Assembly: GCF_907165205.1 (NCBI RefSeq)
Contig: NC_058195.1
Location: forward strand, 21,658,936-21,722,935
DNA from: Coccinella septempunctata
Taxonomy: Eukaryota > Arthropoda > Insecta > Coleoptera > Coccinellidae
DNA length: 64,000 nt
Reading direction: 5' to 3'
Both the position numbers and the translations under genes were made by a program. How positions within the stretch are numbered: the first letter of the stretch is position 1; the number at the start of each line of letters is the position of its first letter. The notes beneath the pieces are model-generated. The model worked only from the letters and a program-made list of their open reading frames with translations, had not been told where the DNA came from and searched no databases. Positions 11,989 through 22,953 of the stretch are shown piece after piece.

Positions 11989-12241
11989 TTATTTGGTCCA
12001 TATTACGGACTCCTAGTGAATATCCGGTATGGACATTCAAAAGATGTCCCTACCGGATATCCAATAGGTGTCCGTCATGGACGTTATACGGACCATGTAA
12101 TATATACATGTTATTTAGTCCATATTAGGTCCATTACGGACTCCTAGTGAATATCCGGTATGGACATTCAAAAGATGTCCCTACCGGATATCCACTAGGT
12201 GTCCGTGATGGACGTTATACGGACCATGTAATATATATATG
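11989..12241. repeat. Tandem pair of hairpin-forming repeats in the DNA element
   Basis: Two units with core words 131 bp apart share CGGACTCCTAGTGAATATCC and end near ACGGACCATGTAATATAT. Each contains an inverted repeat, ATATCCGGTA ... TACCGGATAT, at 12,020-12,060 and 12,151-12,191, with inner arms GGACATTC/GATGTCC. The second unit has about 9 extra bases near its start. Confidence 0.75.
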
Positions 12242-12584
12242 TATATAAGTTATATGGTCCGTACTATGTTCATCTCGGACAACTAATGGATATCCAGTAA
12301 GGACATATATTTGACATTGCATGTATTAAGTCGGTCAGGGACCATTTTGGGACTACATGATACGGACATGTGTCATATGGTCCGTATTATGTCCATCACA
12401 GGCATCCAATGGATATCCGATACGGACATTGTACATAAATTGGACTAACAATGGATATCCATCTTGGACGTCCTAAAACTGTCCGGAAACGGACGTCCAA
12501 AGGACATACAAATCAAGTACATGGACGTTCCGACGTTAAATGGACATGAATTGGACGTCCCAAGGACGTTGTGTGCTATTAGGG
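12242..12584. repeat. Right subterminal GGAC-rich repeats of the DNA element
   Basis: Dense GGACATCC/GGATATCC/GGACGTCC words leading to the right terminal repeat. They mirror the left subterminal block in composition. No open frame is seen. Confidence 0.65.
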
Positions 12585-13200
12585 ATAGAATCATCAACTG
12601 TTAGGTTTGGTTGAATCAACAAAGTAAGTATTATACACTCCATATCCAAAGACAGTAGTAGGACACCCTGATTTTTATGCAAAGGGGTCATTTTAGGGGG
12701 GTCTAACCCCTTGCTCATTTTTGACCCAAAAAATCGAGATTTTCGATATTTAGTTTTTGAGCTGGAATGGAAGCCTTATCAATGCTGATTACGAAACCGG
12801 AAATCCCAATTGGATCAGACGAATATACAAGAGATATTGCAGATTGAAATTTTCAACTGTTGAAAAATGACATTTCCAAAATGAAAATCTGATCGGTGAG
12901 AGATAGGCTTTCCAGAATGCTCGCAATGGATTCAGCTTATTTGAAAACCTATATTTTCATGATAAATTTTCAAATATCTGACTTTGTTTAAAAAAAAATC
13001 GAATTTATTTTTTTTTCAATTTTTCATTTTCCAGTTCACTTTGGAGTGCTCTCTAGAGTGCAATTCTCTATTGAATCATCAACTGTTAGGTTCGGTTGAA
13101 TCGAAAAAGTGAGTTTCATACACTCCATATCCTAAGACAGTAGTAGGACACCCTGATTTTTATGCAAAGGGGTCATTTTAGGGGGGTCTAACCCCCCTCT
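12585..13200 (+). repeat. Sat490, block 3, between DNA element and LINE
   Basis: Just over one monomer in + orientation, resuming at ATAGAATCATC right after the DNA element. The second monomer is cut at about 13,200 just after its GGGGGGTCTAACCCC word, where the LINE starts. Confidence 0.93.
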
Positions 13201-13204
13201 CGCA

Positions 13205-14368
13205 ATGGCTCCGCCACGTACGAATAACGGTGTGGAAATTTATTGCAAGAAATGTGTAAAAGAAGTGAAAACTTACATAACGTGCTTTAGATGCAATAGT
13301 TCATATCATTTTAGTTGTGTACTGAAAGTTTGTGGTATTTTTGTGGACCAAAAAGGAAGATTGCTCTGCTGCGATGATATAACCTCAAAACTGAAACAAG
13401 CAGAGTTGGAAGTTGAGAAGCTGAGAACACGTCTTAGTGGTCTGAATGAACTGTGTTTCGAAAATTCCGTTTCCCAACTCCATAGTTTGACTGTGGAGGA
13501 TGAAATGTTTGGAGCAGATAACGCCCATGAAGTCCCAAAGAATGGCGATACTGTTGAAGAAAAGAATGTAGATCTGGAGGTGGAATACTTGAACAGGATC
13601 ATTGGGGGTAAAGACAGGTTGATTGATGAACTTGATGATAAAATAAAAATATTGAAAAATTATATTAGTATCTTGGAGAAATTCGGAGACGGTACATCAG
13701 CATCAAAGAAGCCATCTGTCGGTTTTTCAACTGGCTCCTTGCAACCAGTGAAGAAATCATTATTGCCGACATCTGAAAACACAAATTCTGCGGAAAAGGA
13801 AAATGAACGTCCGGTGAAAATCGTGAATCCGAAGTCTACTGTTGGCGAGGATAATTGTGAAGTCTTCGTCTCATCTTTGGAAGTTAGTACTAACAAGGAT
13901 GAAACAAACATGGAGTTTGGTAGCTCAAATGAATCAATGTCAACAACCGATAGAAATTTGTACATCAAACAAACGTCAGAGAATGTCGCAGATAAGAATC
14001 CACAACTCAAAACAAACAAGGCATCTGTCAGGCCAGTCAAACAAAAGGGGAAATATAATAATAAATGGTCAATCATGGGGAAAGCGACTGATAGCTCCAT
14101 AAAAGCTATACCTAAGACTATATCCCTGTTCGTTTCAAGAATTAATACACAAACAACATCATCTGAATTCACTAACATGGTGAAACAGAATTTTACGGAG
14201 GCTGTATGCACCGAATTGAATTCCAAACATCCTGAGTGTTATCGTTCCTACAAAGTCTCTATTAATGAAGAAAATCTGGAAAGAGCGAAATCATGTGATC
14301 TCTGGCCGAAAGATGCATATGTGTCGATGTTTTTTCACAGGAAAGTTGTACAAAAGGGCCGCACATGA
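13205..14368 (+). CDS. LINE ORF1 protein with PHD-like zinc finger
   Basis: 387 codons from ATG to TGA with no break. The N-terminus has a PHD-like zinc-binding pattern: C14-x2-C17, C27-x2-C30, H35-x2-C38, then C55/C56. Heptad-rich acidic/basic stretches at about residues 60-100 and 120-160 look like coiled coils; the middle is Ser/Thr/Asn-rich and probably disordered. PHD-type ORF1 proteins are known in CR1/Jockey-group LINEs, where ORF1 binds element RNA; that role is inferred from the family. The start is only a few bases from the satellite junction, so no 5' UTR remains. The stop overlaps the ATG of ORF2 (ATGA), an arrangement compatible with reinitiation. It is the only long intact frame in the window. 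Confidence 0.85.
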   Translation: MAPPRTNNGVEIYCKKCVKEVKTYITCFRCNSSYHFSCVLKVCGIFVDQKGRLLCCDDITSKLKQAELEVEKLRTRLSGLNELCFENSVSQLHSLTVEDEMFGADNAHEVPKNGDTVEEKNVDLEVEYLNRIIGGKDRLIDELDDKIKILKNYISILEKFGDGTSASKKPSVGFSTGSLQPVKKSLLPTSENTNSAEKENERPVKIVNPKSTVGEDNCEVFVSSLEVSTNKDETNMEFGSSNESMSTTDRNLYIKQTSENVADKNPQLKTNKASVRPVKQKGKYNNKWSIMGKATDSSIKAIPKTISLFVSRINTQTTSSEFTNMVKQNFTEAVCTELNSKHPECYRSYKVSINEENLERAKSCDLWPKDAYVSMFFHRKVVQKGRT

Positions 14369-16476
14369 ACGACAACAAAGCTGGAGATAATAAATGCACC
14401 TTCCGAGTGATACATTTGAATATTGAGAGAAATACTTACCATTTCAGAGAGAAATACTTACCATTTCAGAGAAAAACTAGCACGAGAGGACTGGAATTGT
14501 GTTATCTGTTCTGATGATGCTCAGGAAGCATTCACGCAGTTTCATGATAGATTTATGACACTGTTCAATGAAAGTTTTCCTGAAAAAATAATGAGAGTTG
14601 GCAAAAGAAAAAAAAAACAAAATCTTAGTCCTCAACTGAAGAAGTTGAAGAATCAGATGGAGGCTGCTCATACAAGGGCTATGGTAAAAAGAGATGAGGA
14701 TTCCTTCAAGTTTTACAGAATCCTTAAGGAAAAATATAGAACAGAACTAACTGAGTATTCGAAAGCAAAAGACAGGAATCGAATAGAAAATGCTGACAAC
14801 AAAATGAAGGCAATATGGGAAGTTATAAATTCGAAAATAAAAAAATCCAACACAGAGAGTTCGAAAGGGCCAACATCTGAGAAACTTAGTGAATTTTTTG
14901 AGCAATGCAGTGCAAGAGTTGATATGGGCGGTGCAGATAGTCTGCCTGACATGGGTCGAAGGATTTCCTCGATGTTCTTACTTGATACAACTCCATTGGA
15001 AATCATTCAAATTGTGTCAAAAATGAAGAAAAAATCTTCAAAGGACATATACGGAATGTCAGTGACCCTACTAAAAGAAAATATTGATATCATCGCTAAC
15101 GTATTAAGTGTGCTAATAAATAGATGCTTCAGTCAGGGAATCTTTCCACGTGAATTGAAAACAACGAGGATAGTACCGATTCATAAGAAGGGGGATAGAA
15201 TGAATTGCGGGAATTACAGACCTATTTCAATTATACCGGCAATGGGAAAAATAATGGAAACCCTAATAAAGGTCAGGCTGTGTGGATATTTCGAATCTCA
15301 GTCGATCATCTCTAAACATCAGCATGGCTACCAAAGGAGGAAGTCAACTATTACACTTATGATGGAAGTCGTCGATTATATTATGGATGCATTTGAAAAT
15401 TTTGAGGAGGCCCTTTTGGTGTGTGTTGACCTCAGTAAGGCTTTCGACACAGTCGACCACGAGAGTCTTTTGAGAAAGTTGGAATGGTATGGTGTTAGAG
15501 GCCCTATTTTGAAGCTGCTTGAGTCCTATCTGGAAGATCGTTACCAGATTGTCGATTTCCGCGGTGAAAAGTCTACAAGGAGAAAATTGAAATCGGGAGT
15601 ACCGCAGGGTTCTGTGCTGGGTCCCATTTTGTTCGTTGTGTTCGTCAATGACCTTTTGAAGGAGAACAGGCATGGTGAAGTGAAAATGTTTGCGGACGAC
15701 ACAACTCTAATGACTAAATCCAAAAATAGACAGGAGTTGGTTGCAAAATCTAGAGAGTCGTTAAATTGCACAAAACAGTGGTTTCGAAGTAACCATATGG
15801 CGGTAAATTAGAGCAAAACTCAAAGTATAATACTTACAATGAAAAAATCAATATAACTCCAATCTTTGAATCTGCTGGGTTTCACTCTGGATACAGGATT
15901 GAGTTGGTCAGGACACGTCGATAAACTATGTAGTAGATTGTCTTCATCTATCTATGCCATACGACAGATAAAATCGATCTTGGGCTCAAGGGAGGCAATT
16001 CTCACTTATTATGCCGAATTCCATAGTGTGGCCACTTATGGCATAATCCTGTGGGGGCTTCTCCTGGAATGCATAGAGTCTTTCTTAAACAAAAACGAGC
16101 ATTAAGATCAATCGCTGGAATTCCAAATACTCAAAGTTGCAGAAGTGTATTTAGGGATTATGGAATATTAACTCTGCCAAGTCATTTTATGTTGGAAGCC
16201 TTGTGCATTGTACATCTACGAAGAGAAGAATTTTTGAAGCATGGCGACGTCCATGGATATTCTACCAGAAATGCACACAAATATGAGGTCCCAAAATGTA
16301 GATTGAGGAAAACCCAAGAATCTGTCGAATTTGTAGGACTCAAACTGTTCAATAAATTACCTGAAATAATAAAAAAATTGAAATATAATAAATTCAGAAA
16401 TGAAGTCAAACATTTTTTCAGGCAAAATGTTTTTTATAGTGTGGAAGAGTACTTACGCTTTGAATACGTTGGTTAG
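14365..16476 (+). pseudogene. LINE ORF2: reverse transcriptase, endonuclease deleted
   Basis: ORF2 starts at the ATG overlapping the ORF1 stop and gives about 20 residues ending RVIHLNI, the start of an APE-type endonuclease. The remaining endonuclease, normally about 200 residues, is missing. A 22-bp tandem duplication (14,425-14,468) then shifts the frame, so the N-terminal frame stops at 14,512. The reverse transcriptase is open at 14,423-15,811: NYRPIS (residue about 264), DLSKAFDTVDH (336), SGVPQGSVLGP (391) and the catalytic FADD (423). It is followed by in-frame TAG at 15,809 and TAA at 15,854, and by a frameshift in a G-run at 16,053-16,057. The C-terminal part, with QKRALRSI and GYSTRN, runs to 16,476. 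CR1/Jockey-type; inactive. Confidence 0.9.
14425..14468 (+). repeat. 22-bp tandem duplication in ORF2
   Basis: Two perfect copies of a 22-bp unit starting GAGAGAAATACTTACC (14,425-14,446 and 14,447-14,468). Because 22 is not a multiple of 3 it puts the ORF2 start out of frame with the reverse transcriptase. It lies at the site where the endonuclease is missing. Confidence 0.9.
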
Positions 16477-16662
16477 TTCTAAATAAACTGTATAATTCGT
16501 AAATTATGTGTCAATTGTTGATCTAGATTTGTTATGTTAGGTGATATGTCTTATAGGTGTAATTTTAGATGACTTACCTTGTGATATGTGTTATAGATTT
16601 AATTTTAGATGACTTACCTTGTATGAGCTGAAGGTTTCTTTGTACAATATACAATATACAAT
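16477..16662 (+). other. LINE 3' untranslated region with 40-bp tandem repeat and terminal microsatellite
   Basis: After the ORF2 stop come AATAAA-like words and two 40-bp tandem copies (16,541-16,580 and 16,581-16,620, a few differences). The region ends in three ACAATAT units (16,644-16,664). Short terminal microsatellites are common 3' ends of CR1/Jockey-type LINEs. The last unit merges with the start of the displaced endonuclease segment through shared AATATT. Confidence 0.7.
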
Positions 16663-17250
16663 ATTCAGGGATTGACTTCCCACAAGGTGAATGAATGGGA
16701 CTTGTTTCTCATGGAAAACAAAATGCATGATGCTATCTGTGTGACGGAGCATTGGTTCTCGCCGGAGATAGCTGACTCTTGCTCCTCAGGTGGATGGCAC
16801 GTAGCTTCCATTTTCTCCAGAACGAAAAAATCGCGTGGTGGTTCCATGATTTTGAGTAGAAACCATGACTACGAAGTACTGGGGAATATTGTGAGTTTGT
16901 CAGTGGAATTTGACTGTGAAATAGCTGCAATAAAAACACAGAAATTAACCCTAATATCAATTTATCGCTCAACTAATAGTGATTTCGGGAATTTTTTGGA
17001 AATACTTGAAAATGTTTTGAACTTGGTGGATATTCATGATGATCTTGCTATTGCAGGTGATTTTAATGTGTTTTTCAGCATGTATGGGAATGATACACTG
17101 GATAGGAATGCTGTAGCACTGGTGGAGGTTCTTGAGTCTCATGGCCTAAAACAGACTATTTTTGAGCCCACAAGAATGGATAAATGTATAGATAATATAT
17201 TTGTAAGGAACACAGAATTGTGCAGTTTTTTCCCCAAAATTCTGAGAGTG
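16663..17250 (+). pseudogene. Displaced LINE endonuclease (APE-type) segment
   Basis: An open frame that begins in sequence at the NIQGL motif of the endonuclease N-terminus. Counting residues from the TTG at 16,672 it shows TEHW (catalytic Glu 26), RGG (55), ISIYRS (95), GDFN (130) and IDNIF (173). It stops matching the family at about 17,250, before the SDH motif that holds the last catalytic His. In a normal LINE this domain precedes the reverse transcriptase; here it follows the 3' UTR. It is nearly identical to fragments at 22,954-23,507 and 49,687-50,240, which continue further. The frame runs on to 17,286 in unrelated sequence. Confidence 0.85.
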
Positions 17251-18457
17251 CGAGAGCGACCTATTGCTCTACAATATATAATATGATATTGGACCTACCA
17301 ATTAAAAGCATATTTGTATGACAGGAAAACGGGCATTAACGGCTAATATTCTGCAATCAACATCTGAAATCTGAAAAATCTGTTAGGAATACAGTAATTA
17401 CAGGAATGATGTAGCATAATTAAAAAATGTTAGAAAAGTTACCAGCATAACATTGATGGAATGTTTTCCTTTCCGGTTAATATAAACGTATGGGGGGTGA
17501 TTAATGTCATTTTCAGGAGGTGCAAGAATTTCCACATGAGTTCCATCAACTGCTCCTAAAACACCTCTGAACCAATATTTTAAGAAGAATCTACAAAGAG
17601 ACAGATAACATTATTATAATGCTAGTTTGCCAATATAAAATATTTGTGAATTACTATAGAGTGTGAAACTGTTTTCTTACCCCTGTTTGACCAGTCTAAT
17701 TGACTCCTCGGTAGTAGGAAACTGAACCCAAGTGGGTAATAAATACTCAGCAATTGTAGAACAAATTTCATTTACCGCTCTACTTACTGAAGGTTGACTT
17801 GCTGATAACCAGGTATTGGAACCTACAGAATTCTGGAAAGACCCTGTGGCCAAAAAGTTGAGAGTAATCAACACCTAAAATGTATAAACCCCAGATCAAT
17901 TCCATTCAAACAATTACTTGAAAAGGCTGAATTACTTTTTTGGGTAATGCAATAGCATTTGCATTTTTTGTGGGTAAAAATTGCTGTAAAGCATTTATTA
18001 AGTTTATGGTGCACTGCTTCTTCAGTCTAAACATTTTTATAAACTGAGCATCCGGCATTTCGAAAGGATTCTTTTGATCACGCAACCTTCTCCTTTCAAT
18101 TCTCATAAAGTTCCTATTAAAAACAACAATGATTTTCAGATCATATATATTATTGTCGAATAATACTCACCTGTTATGGTTTTCTTCTAATAACAACCCC
18201 ATAAACAAAGCGATATTATTATTATCATTCATTATGAATCTATTTCAGAAAGTTGTTCACCAGAAAATAAACAAACCATTCGACATAACCTCACAATATA
18301 TCATTCGATAGGCTTCCGACCACCTCTTGAGTCCTCGTAAATATTTACGGTTTCTGTAAGCTACAGATCACCGAAAGAAAGTCCAGAATCGCATTCTTCC
18401 TGTAAGCTCGTAAAAAGTTACAGATTGGCTTACAGATGAAAGCAGAATACCACCATT
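17251..18457 (-). pseudogene. Harbinger-like transposase, copy B (longest copy)
   Basis: Minus-strand gene starting at ATG 18,232. It has the same first exons as the other copies (RIERRRLRDQKNPFEMPDAQ at 17,906-18,106; FLATGSFQNSVGS at 17,677-17,874; AVDGTHVE near 17,540). Unlike them it continues past the first catalytic Asp into APPENDINHPPYVYINRKG and HSINVML, then a donor-like GTAACT. A degenerate exon (about 17,260-17,360) starts ILAVNARFP and shows a frameshift in CHTNMLLIG. YINRKG-HSINV and NARFPGS-type motifs are typical of PIF/Harbinger transposases. The second and third catalytic acids are not present. It abuts the LINE endonuclease segment at about 17,250. Confidence 0.8.
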
Positions 18458-21400
18458 ATTGTTTTTCCATTTTCAATTTTCCAGTTCACTTTGAAGTGTA
18501 GTAGGTATTATACACTCCATATCCTAAGACAGTAGTAGGACACCCTGATTTTTATGCAAAGGAGCAAATAGGTCATTTTAGGGGGGTCTAACTCCTCTCT
18601 CATTTTTGACCCAAGAAATCGAGATTTTCGATTTTTAGTTTTTGCGCTGGAATGGAAGCCCCATCAACGCTGATTACGAAACCGGAAATCCCAATTGGAT
18701 CAGACGAATGTAACAAGAGATATTGCAGATTGAAATTTGCAACTTTTGAAAAATGACATTTCCAAAATGAAAATCTGAACGGTGGGAGATAGGCTTTCGG
18801 AAATGCTCGCAATAAATTCAGCGTAATTGAAAACCTTTATTTTCATACCAAGCCTTCAAATATCTGACTTTGTTTAAAAAAAAATCGAATTTATTGTTTT
18901 TCCATTTTTCATTTTCCAGTACATTTTGAACTGCTCTCTGGAGTGCAATTCTCTATTGAATCATAAACTGTAAGGTTTGGTTGAATCAACAAAGTAAGTA
19001 TTATACACTCCATATCCTAAGACCGTAGTAGGACACCCTGATTTTTATGCAAAGGAGCAAATAGGTCATTTTATGGGGGTCTAAGCCCTTGCTCCTTTTT
19101 GACCCAAAAAATCGAGATTTTCGACATCAAGGTCTTGCGTTGGAATGGAAGCCTTATCAATGCTGATTACGAAACCGGAAATCCCAATTGGATCAGACAA
19201 ATATAACAAGAGATATCGCAGATTGAAATTTGCAACTTTTGAAAAATGCCATTTTCAAGATGAAAATCTGAACGGAGAGAGATAGGCTTTCAGGAATACT
19301 TGCTATAGATTCAGCATATTCGAAAACCTATATTTTCATGATGAACTTTCAAATATCCGACGTTTTTTAAAGAAAAATCGAATTTATCGTTTTTTCATTT
19401 TTCATTTTCCAGTTCACTTTGAACTGCTCTCTGGAGTGCAATTCTCTTTTGAATCATCAACTGTTTAGTTTGGTGGAATCAACAAAGTAAGTATTATACA
19501 CTCCATATCCTAAGACAGTAGTTGAACTTCCTGATTTTCAGGCAGAAGAGCAAATAGGTCATTTTAGGGGGGTCTAACCCCTCGCTCATTTTTGACCCAA
19601 AAAATCGAGATTTTCGATTTTTAGTTTTTGCGCTGGAATAGAAGCCTCATCAACGCTGATTACGAAACCGGAAATCCCAATTGGATCAGACGAATATAAC
19701 AAGAGATATTGCAGATTGAAATTTGCAACCTTTGGAAAATGACATTTCCAAAATGAAAATCTGAACGGTGGGAGATAGGCTTTCGGGAATGCTTGCAATA
19801 GATTCAGCGTATTTGAGAACCTTTATTTTCATATCAAACCTTCAAATATCTGACTTCGTAAAAAAAAAAATCGAATTTATTGATTTTTGATTTTCAATTT
19901 TCCAGTTCACTTTGAACTGCTTTCTGGAGTGCAATTCTCTATAGAATCATCAACTGTTAGGTTTGGTTGAATCAAAAAAGTAAGTACCATACACTCCATA
20001 TCCTAAGACAGTAGTAGGACACCCTGATTTTTATGCAGAGGAGCAAATATGTCATTTTAGGGGGGTCTCCCTTGCTCATTTTTGACCCAAAAAATCGAGA
20101 TTTTCGATATTTAGTTTTTGAGCTGGAATGGAAGCCTAATTAATGCTGATTACGAAACCGGAAATCCCAATTGGATCAGACGAATATAACAAGAGATATT
20201 GCAGATTGAAATTTGCAACTTTTGAAAAATGACATTTCCAAAATGAAAATCTGAACGGTGAGAGATAGGCTTTTGAGAATATTCGCAATGGATTCAGCTT
20301 ATTTGAAAACCTATATTTTCATATCAAACTCTCAAATATCTGACTTCGTTTGAAAAAAAAAATCGAATTTATTGTTTTTCCATTTTTCATTTTCCAGTTC
20401 ACTTTGAACTGCTCTCTGGAGTGCAATTCTCTATTGAATCATCACCTGTTGGGTTTGGTTGAATCAAAAAGGTAAGTATTATACACTCCATATCCTAAAA
20501 CAGTAGTAGGACACCCTGATTTGTATGCAGAGGAGCAAATAGGTCATTTTAGGGGGGTCTAAGCCCTTGCTCATTTTTGACCCAAAAAATCGAGATTTTC
20601 GATATTTAGTTGTTGAGCTGGAATCAAAGCCTGATCAATGCTGATGACGAAACCGGAAATCCCAATTGGATCAGACGAATATAACAAGAGATATTGCAGA
20701 TTGAAATTTGCAACCTTTGGAAAAATGCCATTTTCAAGATGAAAATCTGAACGGAGAGAGATAGGCTTTCAGGAATACTTGCTATAGATTCAGCATATTC
20801 GGAAACCTATATTTTCATGATGAACTTTCGAATATCCGACGTTGTTCAAAAAATAATCGAATTTATTGTTTTTCCATTTTTCATTTTCCAGTTCAATTTG
20901 AACTGCTCTCTGGAAAGCAATTCTCTATTGAATCATCAACTGTTTATTTTGGTGGAATCAACAAAGTAAGTTTTATTCACTCCATATCCTAAGACAGTAG
21001 TTGAACTTCCTGATTTTGAGGAAGAAGAGCAAATAGGTCATTTTAGGGGGGTCTAACCCCTTGCTCATTTTTGACCCAAAAAATCGGGATTTTCGATTTT
21101 CAGTTTTTGCGCTGGAACGGAAGCCTCATCAACGCTGATTACGAAACCGGAAATCCCAATTGGATCAGACGAATATAACAAGAGATATTGCAGATTGAAA
21201 TTTGCAACTTTTGAAAAATGACATTTCCAAAATGAAAATCTGATCGGTGGGATAAGGGCTTTCGGGAATGCTCGCAATAGATTCGGCGTATTTGAAAACC
21301 TTTATTTTCATACCAAACCTTCAAATATCTGGCTTCGTTTAAAAAAAAATCGATTTTATTGTTTTTCCATTTTCAATTTTCCAGTTCACTTTGAACTGCT

Positions 21401-22953
21401 CTCTGGAGTGCAATTCCCTATAGAATCATCAACTGTTAGGTTCGGTTGAATCAACAAAGTAAGTATTATACACTCCATATCCAAAGACAGTAGTAGGACA
21501 CCCTGATTTTTATGCAAAGGGGTCATTTTAGGGGGGTCTAACCCCTTGCTCATTTTTGACCCAAAAAATCGAGATTTTCGATTTTCAGTTTTTGCGCTGG
21601 AACGGAAGCCTCATCAACGCTGATTACGAAACCGGAAATCCCAATTGGATCAGACGAATATAACAAGAGGTATTGCAGATTGAAATTTGCAACTTTTGAA
21701 AAATGACATTTTCAAAATGAAAATCTGAACGGTGGGAGATAATCTTTCGGGAATGCTCGCAATAGATTCAGTGTATTCGAAAACCTTTATTTTCATACCA
21801 AACCTGCAAATATCTGACTTCGTTTAAGAAAACATCGAATTTATTGATTTTCGATTTTCAATTTTCCAGTTCACTTGGGACTGCTCTCTGGAGTGCAATT
21901 CTCTATAGAATCAGCAACTGTTAGGTTTGGTTGAATCAAAAAAGTAAGTATTATACACTCCATATCCTAAAACAGTAGTAGGACACCCTGATTTGTATGC
22001 AGAGGAGCAAATAGGTCATTTTAGGGGGGTCTAAGCCTTGCTCATTTTTGACCAAAAAAATCGAGATTTTCGATATTAAGTTTTTGAGCTGGAATGGAAG
22101 CCTGATCAATGCTGATTACGAAACCGGAAATCCCAATTGGATCAGACGAATATAACAAGAGATATTGCAGATTGAAATTTGCAACTTTTGAAAAATGACT
22201 TTTCCAAAATGAAAATCTGAACGGTGGGAGATAGGCTTCCAGGAATGCTCGCAATAGATTCAGCGTATTTGAAAACCTTCATTTTTATACCAAGCCTTCA
22301 AATATCTCACTTTGTTAAAAAAAAAATCGAATTTATTTTTTTTCCGTTTTTCATTTTCCAGTCCACTTTGAACTGCACTCTGGAGTGCAATTCTCTATTG
22401 AATAATCAACTGTTAGGTTTGGTTGAATCAAAAAAGTAAGTACTATACACTCCATATCCTAAGACAGTAGTAGGACACCCTGATTTTTATGCAGAGGAGC
22501 AAATAGGTCATTTTAGGGGGGTCTAAGCCCTTACTCATTTTTGACCCAAAAAATCGAGATTTTCGATATTTAGTTTTTGAGCTGGAATGGAAGCCTTATC
22601 AATGCTGATTACGAAACCGGAAATCCCAATTGGATCAGACGAATATACAAGAGATATTGCAGATTGAAATTTTCAACTGTTGAAAAATGACATTTCCAAA
22701 ATGAAAATCTGATCGGTGAGAGATAGGCTTTCCAGAATGCTCGCAATGGATTCAGCTTATTTGAAGACCTATATTTTCATGATAAACTTTCAAATATCTG
22801 ACTTTGTTTAAAAAAAAATCGAATTTATTGATTTTCGATTTTCAATTTTCCAGTTCACTTTGAACTGCTCTCTGGAGTGCAATTCTCTATAGAATCATCA
22901 ACTGTTAGGTTTGGTTGAATCAAAAAAGTAAGTACCATACACTCCATATCCTA
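18458..22953 (+). repeat. Sat490, block 4, about 9 monomers
   Basis: Nine or so + oriented monomers. The first is short: it jumps from CACTTTGAAGTG to TAGTAGGTATTATACAC at about 18,496, losing roughly 80 bp compared with other monomers. The stretch from about 20,777 rightward has a second copy starting at about 47,507. No gene is seen. Confidence 0.95.

Larger units (their letters stand above)
10241..12584. mobile_element. Non-autonomous DNA element with 13-bp terminal inverted repeats
   Basis: The ends are CCCTAATAGCACA and TGTGCTATTAGGG, a perfect 13-bp inverted pair. The next 20 bp inside are also similar in inverted orientation. Empty Sat490 monomers read CTCTATAGAATC at this place, and the filled site reads CTCTAT-element-ATAGAATC, giving a 2-bp AT duplication; reading it as TA would not restore the empty site. 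Inside both ends are many copies of GGACRTCC- and GGATATCC-like words. No transposase frame is present. It is about 2.34 kb, of which about 1 kb is a nested retroposon insertion. The superfamily is not assignable from the ends alone. Confidence 0.85.

Noticed and set aside
13660..14226. A 188-codon minus-strand frame opposite LINE ORF1
   Set aside because: Antisense shadow of ORF1 with no recognisable domain.
13205..14368. A host PHD-finger chromatin gene
   Set aside because: It is followed with an ATGA overlap by LINE ORF2, which fits a LINE ORF1.
13195..17250. LINE target-site duplication
   Set aside because: No matching direct repeat could be recognised, because the 3' side is fused to endonuclease and Harbinger sequence.
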